Source of the DNA: Pyxicephalus adspersus
Taxonomy: Eukaryota > Chordata > Amphibia > Anura > Pyxicephalidae
Direction of reading: 5' to 3'
Length of the DNA stretch: 64,000 bases
NCBI RefSeq assembly: GCF_032062135.1
Contig: NC_092862.1
Span: 95,439,248 to 95,503,247 of the forward strand
The first letter of the stretch is position 1; each line of letters opens with the position of its first letter. Below the pieces are notes generated by a model. The model had not been told where the DNA came from and made no database searches. It saw only the letters and a list, made by a program, of their open reading frames with translations. Below, piece after piece: positions 26,567 through 37,200 of this stretch. Made by a program: the position numbers and the translations under genes.

Positions 26567-26654
26567 CTTTAGCTCAAAACAGACTCACTATGGCCTAGCT
26601 GTACTATCCAATAAGATGGTTTCGCACTAGAGACAAGCCCTCGGTCTATCTCAC

Positions 26655-26678
26655 CTTATATACTTATTTCTGACGTCA
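26655..26678 (-). promoter_or_regulatory. CRE plus TATA promoter of the transposon fragment
   Basis: On the minus strand a perfect CRE palindrome TGACGTCA (26671-26678) is followed 8 bp later by TATATAAG (26655-26662). Transcription would be expected to start near 26630, about 65 bp before the ATG at 26566. This is a textbook core promoter layout in front of a transposase fragment. Activity today is not shown. Confidence 0.5.
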
Positions 26679-28455
26679 GCTCACTGACTTGCCCAGATAT
26701 GCCCAGCAGCTGCTGGAACATACATGCCACAAGGGGACGTGATTCAGCTGAGGTGGCAGCAGGCATAGTGGTAGCTGCAACTGTTATACTGTTCCCATGT
26801 AAAAATACATTACCCAATTACTGACCATTTGAACAGCTATAGCACGCCTATAACTTAAAACCTGTACGTGATAGGCAAATTCTGAGTTCAGATTTGGAGT
26901 CAGCACACTCAATATAATGTAAATCACATGTGTTATTCCCAGTAGCAAAATGGTTGTTGTGCACTGTGTTTATTAAAATATTAACATAATACAGTATTAT
27001 AAAGAACTATTTCTCTACCAATGTCAGAAAAATAGTTAAATTGCTCCGTATGTTTCTTCCGCAATACCATTTCCTTATCTGCCTGCCAACAGTATTTCTC
27101 CTAAATGTACACTAAACTTACATTTTCAGCATGACTTGGGTGCCATGATGAGTTAAACCTGAACTTTATGTGCTCCAAATACCTTTGCTAACCCAGATAT
27201 TGCCTTATAAAAGTAGGTGTCACATCATCACAGTTTTGCACATTGCATGTGTAGAGAGTAGAGCTGTGGCAGGGACCCAGCAGGAAAAAGTGACTGTCTT
27301 TGGTATGTAATGGAAAAACAGATCCATCAAAGGTTGTTACTTGAGATATTTTTGTTCCAGTCCATGTGGATTTTAACACACCAGAATACATACATAATGA
27401 GACAGAAAAATCAGGTACATCTATCAATCACTGGCTTTCTCTAGTCCCAGTGATTCAGCTGAATGCATTCATTATATGACACATATAACTAATTGGCGTA
27501 TGTTTTCAGCCATATCAACTATACATCTGTATAACCATTAGGAAAATGTTTGTGCACCGCAGTCTATGTGATATTTTATCTAGTCACTTTACATTCAGAA
27601 TGCTGTAACTCAGGATTAATGACTGCCACAATATACATGCTAAATGGTGAACTTGACCCATTCAATGTACATATTTTTAGGGGTCATTCTAGAATAATCT
27701 GATGATTTTATTGTAAAGTTTATTAGCCATTGGAATCTAAAAAAAATATGGTTTAGGAAAAGTAATCACGAAGGAAGGTGAAGGTGATGTTACAGAAGGA
27801 AGTACCGGATGACTTTTACCAGACAAAGTGCTTAAAGTCTGTTTTTTATTTTTTATTTTATAGCATCCATGAAATCCCTGCTGTCAATACCTGGAGCCTG
27901 GAGTATTTAAACAGTGTTTGATGGTGTTTGAGGAATTCTAGGCAGGTATCTCTTTTTATGAAGGCTTTTCTACTGAAAACTGACATGACATGAATGATCC
28001 TTGGTGGAGATTGTAAAGACCTGCCATTTAATAAAGGATATTATTTGAAATATCCTAATAAAAACTTATTAAAATGCATCATTTTGTGATTTACAACCAA
28101 ACACAAGCCTTTAAATAAGTTGTTTTTGTAAATAGTACAATTGATTAAAGGCCAGTACCCTAAGTAATATAAATATAAGTTACTGAAGTAACTGTGCCGA
28201 GCCTTTATATTGTAAAAAGACAAGTAAAGGATAGAAAATTAGCGGATCTTTATGGCAAACTTGATTAAACTAGATAAAATCATCTATTTAAGTCCTATAA
28301 AATAATCCTACAAACGTAACAGTATACGAAAATCATGCAAACACAAAAAGGGAGAACCTTTTGTGTTTACTATACATAATACAAAATCTCTTAGCAATGT
28401 ATAGTATTGATGTGTTTTAAGAAAGGATGTTCATCCAACACTAGATTCGTAGGTC
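26679..28455. other. Gene-free stretch
   Basis: Apart from the transposon flank at about 26860-26930, nothing is recognised. Open frames here (for example 27188-27427 minus) lack splice context and any known domain. Confidence 0.5.
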
Positions 28456-28457
28456 AA

Positions 28458-29054
28458 AATAATTAGTACTGTTATTATGGTATCTCCCGACGCGTTTTGC
28501 CCTAATGGGCAGGAGGAGCTAGTGGCAGCTCCTTTTTTGGATGGATGCCACCAGCTCCTCCAGCTGTTATTGTTTCTACACCAGTACAGCATTCTGGATT
28601 AATTTCTTACTCCTGGATTCCTCAGTTATCGAATAAGTACATCATCATAATATCACTCTCAAGAACATTGCTCACTATATGTATACAAGCTTCATATCCT
28701 ACTAAGAGTTAACCCTACCAAGGATAGAGATATCTTTCACCAATAGTTCTATTAGGTTCTGTATGGAACACATCTCAGAATACCCCCAATTCCTATGTTT
28801 TTGACCTAAGAAATGAATACTCAATAAGTTACACTAACCAAGAAATGAATACTCAATAAGTTACACTAACCATTATACCGTCCAATGCTTATCCAACCCA
28901 CTTACCTGCTATCTAAAACTCTGGCCCTTAATGTAAGTTCAGCTTCTGATCCTTTATCCTATCATTAGTACTTTCTACCAGGTCAATATATATATATATA
29001 TCCTTGTCCCCTGAGGAAGCCTTTTAGGGCGAAACAGTAACAGTACTAATTATT
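28458..29054. mobile_element. Inverted-repeat element with terminal 17-bp perfect arms
   Basis: AATAATTAGTACTGTTA at 28458-28474 is perfectly inverted at 29038-29054. Inside the arms the two ends also share a module: CGTTTTGCCCTAATGGGC on the left and, in reverse complement on the right, GTTTCGCCCTAAAAGGC. The right end reads CCTGAGGAAGCC..GGGCGAAAC, a phrase I recognise from several vertebrate repeats. No coding capacity. The 597-bp length and inverted ends fit a nonautonomous DNA transposon. Family unknown. Confidence 0.7.
28808..28871. repeat. 32-bp tandem duplication
   Basis: A 32-bp unit beginning AAGAAATGAATACTCAATAA occurs twice in a row with no differences, inside the inverted-repeat element at 28458-29054. 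Confidence 0.95.
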
Positions 29055-31377
29055 CTGCCTAATGTTCTGTTTAATGCTATCCAGGTAAAAGTGTTTGTTT
29101 TTTAGGTTCACCCAGGAATCACACATTTTTCACATAAGATGCTATTAGAAAAATGTGTATATCTTGCGTGAAGTTGAGTGAATCATCGGTAAAAACAGTG
29201 ATAAATTGACTCCTAAAACACTGGAGGAATGAGTGTCGCGAGACAGGAAATATGGTATCTGTAGCATTACCTACCTACAAATAACATATGCAGTCTTCTC
29301 ATACATGGGCAGGTATTTGGCAATTTATAATTTTTTTTTGGTTGTTTGGGGTTATGATACACTTTAAGGCTACACAAAATTATTTTTTTTTTATAATTAT
29401 TATATTATACCAAATTATTTTCCTAAAAAAGGGCAGAAAAAAAGACTAACACTGTCTACCCTTTCTTGTAAAGTAAAAAAAATTGTTTAGGTCCACTTTA
29501 ACTAAAATGTAAAATATATTTCTAAATACAATAATTACTTTCTTAATTTAACATATAACTAGAGGACTCTATCTATCTATTGTGAATCAATAGCCCTTTT
29601 GAAAATCCAGTTGCAGGTGAAAGTATTTACAGCTTTTCCCTATATATTAAGCAAAGTAAACATTTACTCATTCAGCAAATATATAATCTGAATATAATCA
29701 GATTCTGCATGTGTTTTGTATTTACAGTCAATGTGTGGTCAATGGTTTGCTAGCCAAGTACATGATGACCACACTGTAGGCCAGTTGCAAGAGTATACTC
29801 ATTTTGAATGCATGTTAAAATCTACTTTGATATATATTGATATAATATCTATCTCTATATTTTATCAGTTTCCTTCTCCCCTTCACTAACTGTCTCATCT
29901 ATCTCCCATTTTATAATGTTAGGTTTGGGCTTCATCAGTTAGGATGATCTCTGTAAAAGCTGCCCACTTGCACATTTCAGCATCACTTTGAAGTGAGCAA
30001 GAAGTTCCTAGCAGGAATGCAGCAGGTTAAGTAGATCACACCAGAGAGGTTGCTTTATTTCCTAATCACTTCTATTATCAAGCGGGGTTAGTAAGACGGC
30101 GCCAGCAGTGCTTACCCCATTAGCACTTGCTGGAGAATGTTTCTGGATACTAGGACTATATATTTATATAAAAGTCCTTTGACCTCTGTAGTCAAGACAA
30201 CTTCAGTTTATGACTTTTTTGACTGACAGTGGCTGCTAATACTCCCTGAGCCAGGAGATGCAGGAGGTTCATATACTTATTTAAATAGAAAAGTAGTATT
30301 TGATCTGCATGTGGTTACACTGACAGTATCTGATTCAGCCATGGCTATTTATCAAACCTGGGCTTGAAGTATGAATACTATAATCTTATAAAATAATTTA
30401 AAAAATAGCTTCCTTTATGTTTTGTAAATATGGCTGTGCATGGCTTTTTATATTTGAACGAGTAAATGTCTCATAAATACCTAATGATCTTGGCAATTTC
30501 TTCCCTCCTTTAGGCTTTTTTTTTTATTTGACCCAGTCCTTTAGGAAGGTGACCACCTTGTGCTTTTTAATCTAGTCAGGTGCAGTTTATCACATATTCC
30601 TGTTGTACACAGGTACTGACATGACACTACAGGTCATAGGAGGTGACTTCAAAACAAAGGTAGAAGCCAGATGCACAAGTACAGAAGACATGAAAGTGGC
30701 AAGGGATGACAACACTGGAGAACATTGGCTCATAGTCAAATAAATATATATGTCCATCCACCGATGTGGTTTAATGAATGGCTCATGTGTGATTAAGCAC
30801 CCAAATGTCCCAAAACTGTACAGCTGTCCCAAAACTGTACATGCTAGAAACCAACAACATCAAAGTGTGAACAAATAAGCCAGGATGATCATTTATTGTA
30901 ACCAAGAGTCATCATTGTCCCTGGCGGTTGTGGGACACTTTTTTTTAATGAAAAACTAACAAAACAAAAAGTTTTCGATGACCTTATCTAATGTCTGTTT
31001 GAAGATTTCACTGGAAGATGGAGGGGTCTGATCCTAGTCAGGGTTCTTTAAATAATGTCCATAAACATAATGAGAGTTATGTAGTGAAAGAAAGGGAAGG
31101 GGTTTCCTCATCAGTGTGCTTTTGCACCTCTTTTAATCCAAGTTTGATGGGGCCTGAAGCAGGTTTCTTGATTTAATTATAGTTTGCAGAGAGGACAAGG
31201 ATGTCTGGATTGCTGGACAATGTGAACTACAATTCTTTTTTTATGTATTCACATACAGAATAATTTCCTACACTGGTAGAATTGAAGAAGCAGCTTGGAA
31301 AGCTGTGAAATGTCTTCAACATTACGAGAAGTACTAGTTCAGTAAAATCTGCATATATGTATTGTAATGTCTGGGGA
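29055..31377. other. Gene-free stretch
   Basis: No exon seen. The part at about 29930-30130 is non-repetitive and less AT-rich than its surroundings. Otherwise AT-rich unique-looking sequence. Confidence 0.5.
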
Positions 31378-31838
31378 TTAGCTCAGACCGCAGCCAACAC
31401 ACTTTTCACCAAAAAGGTGTAAAAAAGTCTTTATTGGAATAACTAAAAAAACAGCTTCTTTTCAGCAACTCAGGAAGGTATAAACAATACGGAAAATGGC
31501 TTACTTCAGCCTAGTGGTGTAAATGTCCATAGTCCATCAGAATGTTCCCACGATAAGGATGAGTCCAATACAAGTCTCTTGTGAGGGTCCAACCCCCAGT
31601 CTAGGGTTTCCACAGTCTATAAATCAATGAAGTCAAGTCAGCATCAACAGCAACACCACTTCTGAGCTTGATTTCCCACAAGCTTGTTTGCAAGCCACTT
31701 CCTACAATTCCACCTCCCTTTCCCTCTTGCACACCTGAGCCTTTATGGGATTCCCACCTTGTCCTGGTGTGTACTGAGATGGACTGAAGAGGCCCACCCA
31801 ATCCTTCCCCTTCAGTCTGATGTCAGGGTCCTGTGACA
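31378..31838 (-). mobile_element. Solo LTR of an LTR retrotransposon (probably Ty3/Gypsy type)
   Basis: Read on the minus strand, the 461-bp block starts TGTCACAGGACCCTGACA and ends CCCCAGACA, so it has the TG..CA ends of a long terminal repeat with short TGTC/GACA inversion. A polyadenylation signal AATAAA lies at 31435-31430, about 52 bp before the 3' end, as expected for the R/U5 part. No primer-binding site follows it and no polypurine tract precedes it, and there is no gag or pol coding nearby, so it is a solo LTR. The flanks tgtaa and attag do not form a matching target duplication. Gypsy assignment is inference from the ends only. Confidence 0.65.
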
Positions 31839-34346
31839 ATTAGGAAAAAATCACAGCAACATAGTTGCCTAACATAAAAATAATCCCAAACGCCTTTCCC
31901 GACACACCAGTCTAAAAGGGCCAGCGCCCATATATGGGGGAAACGTACCTTCCATCAAGGATCCAACCCTGCGATCCTGTACAGTATATAATATTTTAAT
32001 TGTGCATTGAGCTGGGAACTCCAATAATTATAACTATTTGATATCATTCTGAGTTGTAATTTATCTGTCCACCTAGAGCTCAACAATATATAAACATTGA
32101 AATAATATCAAGCAATTCATCTCTATTAATTTGCAAGAAATACATTAATTCTCCATTCTCTGCTGGTGTGATGATGGTTTGTTTCTATGCTAATACTTCA
32201 CAAATTCTGAAGGAATGGAAATAGGCAGGCAATGATTGGGTAAAGAACTGACTGCCGTACGTGTACCTGTTTATTACGTCAACACATACACAGACACTCT
32301 CTGAACTGTTAGTTTAATATTTTATTTTGTACAACATTGCTGTCCTGAGCTTGACTCCTTCCACCTGTTGTGCTTTAAGTGGAATGGTAGATCTTGGTGC
32401 TTGTTTCTTATACAACCTTTGGTACACCCTTCAGCCTATGGTGTTACCCTCAGAAAACTTTTTTCTCTATTTTATATCAGGCAAGTAAATCCAGTTTTTA
32501 GCCAAAGCTTTAGTAAATATATTTACTGCTTTTTAGGAATACTTGAATACTTGTGTCTAGATGGGCCTTTTGCTGACTTTAATACTGTAGATTTCCAATA
32601 AGGGGATATTTATGCCTGCATTTCATTTAACTCAAATTTGTCAGTAGAAACCCAGACTGAACCCAGAGTGACCAGGCAAGTAAGACTGCAGATTTTTGCA
32701 GAATGTACATTGCCTATCCTTTTCTGCAACAATGACCTAGTTGATTGAGCATTTGTAAATTGGAACTTTTGTTCCACTGTTATGATCTTTGATTTTCCAC
32801 CAGGGAATGTTTGAGGAAATATTAGATTCCCTGCTTTATAAATAGAGCCCAAAAAGTGGTTTAATATGAAGGTGAACCTATCAATTTCAAATGTTATTGA
32901 CTGATTCAACATTTTCATGTAATTAAAAATTGAAAATATCACATAGTATACAGGTTTTTGCATTGTGCTATTTAATGCAATATTCTCACAGCTATTTTAT
33001 ATTTAAGTTTAATAAACAAATGTACCCTCAATAAATTTAATTAGTTGACATTTCAGTGATTTTTGCCTTGAGATTTTCTCTAAGTTCAAAACAATCAAAA
33101 CCCACATACTCACATTATTCCTGTGTCTTTCTGAATACTGTCCATCCACAAAGATTTTTATACCCAAAAGCTATTTTGTTGCCCATATGTTCTGTGTTAC
33201 AATTTATGACTTGAATGCTGACATTGTGACAAGTCTAAAAATTTAGTAATTTTTGCATCCTCCTAAATATAACTAGAACCACATTACAGTAATCCCTCTG
33301 GCGGTTCATTTATTTTCTTAAACTTGAAGTCTGGCACCTAAGAGAACATTCTGAAAGGTCGTAGTTGATGCTTTTAGGTTATTAGGCTATACTTTCAGCT
33401 CCACAAGTTTGGTATTAGTGAATATACTTGTACAGTATTTGTGCATCTGATTCATATTGTATGCAGATTTGACAAGACTTTCCAGGTTAGGAGTCTAATG
33501 CCCTGTTTCCGAAGTTAATGACCTTTGATCGTTTGCTCTTGCAAGAGAGAAAGATGCCCTTTTTGGGGGAGATTAGTGTTTCCTTTGTGGATGACATGGA
33601 CTCGCAGGATAGGGGATACAAATCAAGAGATGTGAGGTGTAGATAGAAATGTTAAGACTTCCATTGGCTTTCATTGGCAAACATATGCAGAAAGAATCTC
33701 ATTATTTGGATGACAGATGCCCTGAAAAATAAGGTACAGTGAGGATGTCTGCAAACCATCAGGAAGGTTTCATTGATTAAAGCAAGATTGAATCCCGTGG
33801 CCAATCAAAGGTTGATGACAAGACAGTTTTCCTTTATTTGCTGTAAAAAACATATTTGCAGCTTTTTTAGACTACATGTTGGTGCAAAAACAATGTGTCC
33901 AGCAATGTGAATATCAGTGCACTGTACTTTGTAGAATCCTTATGTAAAAAATACATACAGTATACAAACAAAAATAATGTCAAAAATATAACTATTTTGA
34001 TTAGGGATGGATTTTCATTACTGGACTATGAAGGCACTCATTTTTCGGTGACCAATGTATCCATTGTTTAGATGTAGCTGTGTTGTTTACTTACCTTAGC
34101 TACGTCTACTCAATTCTTCTTGGTGCTTTTACTTTTTTCTTCTTTTTTTATTGCACATGAATTCTCAATTAAAGCATTCTTTCCATATGGACTTATCCTG
34201 TCTTCCATGTCAACAGAAACCATGCTATATGCTCTCTAACCTTTTTGGATTAGTATGAACCTCAAGAATACTAAAAATCTCAGGGAATTTGAAGACATTT
34301 ATTTGATCTGACTTATTCAGCTTTAGAGGGATAGGTTTCCTATAGT
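31839..34346. other. Gene-free stretch
   Basis: No exon seen. A GC-richer patch directly beside the LTR (about 31890-31980) may be another repeat. The block about 33485-33640 is non-repetitive, with a look that recalls conserved noncoding DNA (AAGTTAATGACCTTTGATCG). It cannot be proved from one sequence. Confidence 0.45.
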
Positions 34347-34467
34347 CAGGGGTGTAGTGGGGTGGGCACGCTGTGCCCTCATTTTTTTTGGACCCCCTGT
34401 GCGCTCGCCACTGATAGCCTTAACTATTACTGTGCCCCCTCTTCTTCTTTTTACGACTACACCATTG
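34347..34467. mobile_element. 121-bp hAT-type MITE with perfect 8-bp target duplication
   Basis: The element starts CAGGGGTGTAGT and ends ACTACACCATTG, giving imperfect inverted ends of about 12 bp. CCTATAGT stands directly before it (34339-34346) and again directly after it (34468-34475), a perfect 8-bp duplication as made by hAT transposases. It has no coding capacity and must have moved using a transposase supplied in trans. Confidence 0.93.
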
Positions 34468-34475
34468 CCTATAGT

Positions 34476-36043
34476 GAAAAGCTATGTAGTATACAGTACT
34501 GGATATACTCAATGTAACTTCTATATTGGTCCATATGGTTTTTGTATATTTTTTGTATTTTTGTAAAAACCAATAAAAATGATTAAAACATGTTTCTTGT
34601 CTAATGTTCTCCCTAGGACATTTTTGTCATATCTATGTGCTGGTTTGACAGTTTATTCACAGCAACCTCTGCCAGACACTGAATCACTAGTAAACCAAAT
34701 ACTATTTAGATATATGAAGAGACTGTAAGGACAAATGATTTTGTTGAATTTGATACTAGACTTTCATTGAAAGAAGTCTCCTGTTTGCCATAAAGGCTAC
34801 TGGTGACATTTCCTAAAAAAAGAAAAATATGTATATAGCAAATATGAAAAGATGTGTGATCACCATGTCACAATGGTCAAATGACTTTGTTAGTAAATAA
34901 TGTTGTAAAAAAAGTTTAAAAAAGAAAAAATAAGTATATTTTATAGGATTTACTGTAACTATCAGAAGCCACAATCCTAAAAACACGCACACAAAAAAAA
35001 AAAAAACAAAAAAAAAAAACCTTTCTTTGATTTGAAAAATTGCATAATTTGCCTAAATGCCCCGAAGCAAAAATTAATTTTCACTCAACCCCACCCAGTT
35101 TTTCTATATAACTGCTCATGGACAACATGTCATTGTCATGTCTCATGTCTTTTTCTTTGTCATCTAATACCACCTATATCCTAAAGACTAGGGATATAAT
35201 TTTGGTTTGCTAAATGCTGAATCAGATGTGGATGAAAGGGTCACGGGGTCATTGGCAAATTTATAATGAATTTAACTGGACCAAATTTAAAAAGACTCAG
35301 ACAGCCCTGCCTGACATTTCAACTCACGGTTAGAAAAGACAGTAATCGGGGGAGGGGGGGGGGAGTTGATATGTGACAGCCCCCTTAATATTAAAGTGTA
35401 GATTTCCAGCAGCAGGTGGGTTGTTATAGTGTGTCAAAGCAGTTTAAAGCTTTCTGACAGTATATTTAGAGAAATATAGCTGCTATGCTATATGCATGGC
35501 TATCCTTTTTTCCAAGGAACCTCTGTGACTGCACAATGTGCCATTGAAATCAATTAACAAGGGGTAGCAGAAAAACACGTATTTATTTCTAAGGTGCATT
35601 CTCACATATTTTTCTTACACTCTTTGGACAGCAGAAGAGACAGAAACCAGAAAAACCAAAGGGGAGAAATAGATGCCACACACACTGGCTGAGGAAGCAG
35701 CAAACACACACTGTGATGTGTGTCGGTGCATTTGCCAGACCACACCAAGGTTTCCCTAGCCTGCCAGTTGCAGCTGTCTCCTCCCATTCAACAATCACAG
35801 ATGGTCAAATATGGTACCGCCAATATGGAGCACATGCCCAGCCAGCAGTCACAGAACCCCCCAATCTGCCACCACTAGCAAGCCAGCAGTCACAGAACTC
35901 ATAAATCTACCCTTTACATTAAGCCACCACAACACTCCAAAATCTACAGCCCCAGTCCACCTGAAGTCACTGCACACCTGACAGTGCCGCTTTATTCACT
36001 GTCAATGGGGTACCTGCATGTTGAAAAACACAGGCAATTGCAA
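34476..36043. other. Gene-free stretch
   Basis: A-rich runs at about 34990-35020 and a G-rich run at about 35348-35363. The frames at 35589-35904 have no recognisable domain. Confidence 0.5.
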
Positions 36044-36522
36044 TACAAGTAGTCCCCGAGTTAAGGACATCCGACATACAGATGACTCCTAGATATGAAT
36101 GGGGCTCCCCTGCTCGTTCATTTGCAGGACGGAGGCTTGATGAGGGGAAGGGGGGCGGTTTGCATGACTTGCAGAAGAAGTCTTTTCCTAAACACAGCTG
36201 AGACTGAGCTCTTCTGCAACATCTTGTAACTCATTAATGACCAAGACAAACTCTGCAGTTGCTTCTTTTTGCGTATCTAAGCAGAGCTTGCTCCAGAAGG
36301 TAATAAATGTCTAGGCTCATTAAATTTTTATTTTTTTGCGATTAACTCACAGTGAGGATTTTATATAATAACTGACACCACGCTGCCCAATAGTATGTTG
36401 AGACAAACATCCGTCCCAATTGCATTTATTAAAATAATGTACCTGTTCCAACTTACATACAAATTCAACATAAGAACAAACCTACAGTCTCTATCTCGTA
36501 TGTAACCCAAGGACTACCTGTA
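36044..36522. mobile_element. Nonautonomous DNA transposon with CAGGTAGTCC-type ends
   Basis: The left end TACAAGTAGTCCCCGAGTTA is inverted at the right end (reverse complement TACAGGTAGTCCTTGGGTTA). A TA dinucleotide borders both ends, which would fit a TA target site as used by Tc1/mariner-type elements. The interior has no transposase frame. I recognise similar termini from dispersed vertebrate repeats, but do not assign a family name. Confidence 0.7.
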
Positions 36523-36628
36523 CTGTAATACCACACAATTAATGAAGCAACACTTGTAGGGAAATAACAGGGAGATTTATTGATTGTTGTATTAGGGATT
36601 AGGATTGGGATTAGCAGAGGTTGGACAA

Positions 36629-36863
36629 TGCCCCTGATTCATCAAGCAAAATCGGATTATCGGTCGCGCATTCGTATTAGCGATCCGGAATCGCGCGCGA
36701 TCGCGCTATTCAACAACTTGCGCATGGCAGGAATCCGGCCGGCAGATTCAGGATGCAAGTGGACGCGCGCACTCGAGTCCCGGACCGCGGTAATCCGCGA
36801 TCGCGGGTCGCGCGTATTATCGCGCTTCCAGCGATCGCGGATTTCAATGATGAATCAGGGGCA
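36629..36863. mobile_element. CpG-rich palindromic MITE
   Basis: The ends TGCCCCTGATTCATCA and TGATGAATCAGGGGCA are perfect inverted repeats of 16 bp. The interior is packed with CG dinucleotides (runs such as TCGCGCGCGATCGCG and GCGATCGCGG) in an otherwise CpG-poor neighbourhood. It carries no gene, and the frames across it are chance. The bordering bases do not give an obvious target duplication. Confidence 0.85.
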
Positions 36864-37029
36864 ATGAGTCGGAACAGCAACCGGGAAGAATCTTGTCCAG
36901 AGACAGGCAGTTTGCTGAGGACTAAAGGTAAAAGCCATCAAAATTAATCTGGTAATATTGCCCAAAGATTCCTCCCAATGCTGCTTCTGCGGCCTATTGT
37001 TTTGTTAACAGAATTTTGCACTGGGGGTC

Positions 37030-37200
37030 CTATTGCATGCATCTACTGCGACCTGCACCGTTGTGGTCTGCAACCTCTGTCTGCAGCATATTAGCTGTGG
37101 TATAAGTGCCAGCCATTTGAAAAGTACATACATGAGGAAGCATATGTCTGTTCATCACAGAACTAAGTGTAAGCAGAACCTTAATAAGAAAAGTTGTCAG
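37030..37200 (+). pseudogene. Possible BED-type zinc-finger remnant of a hAT transposase
   Basis: One frame on the plus strand reads VVCNLCLQHISCG and then STYMRKHMSVHH, which gives a CxxC pair followed by a HxxxH pair at about BED-finger spacing, with the TxxMxxH phrase common in ZBED/hAT proteins. No convincing catalytic region follows. It could be chance. I count it as a weak remnant. Confidence 0.3.
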
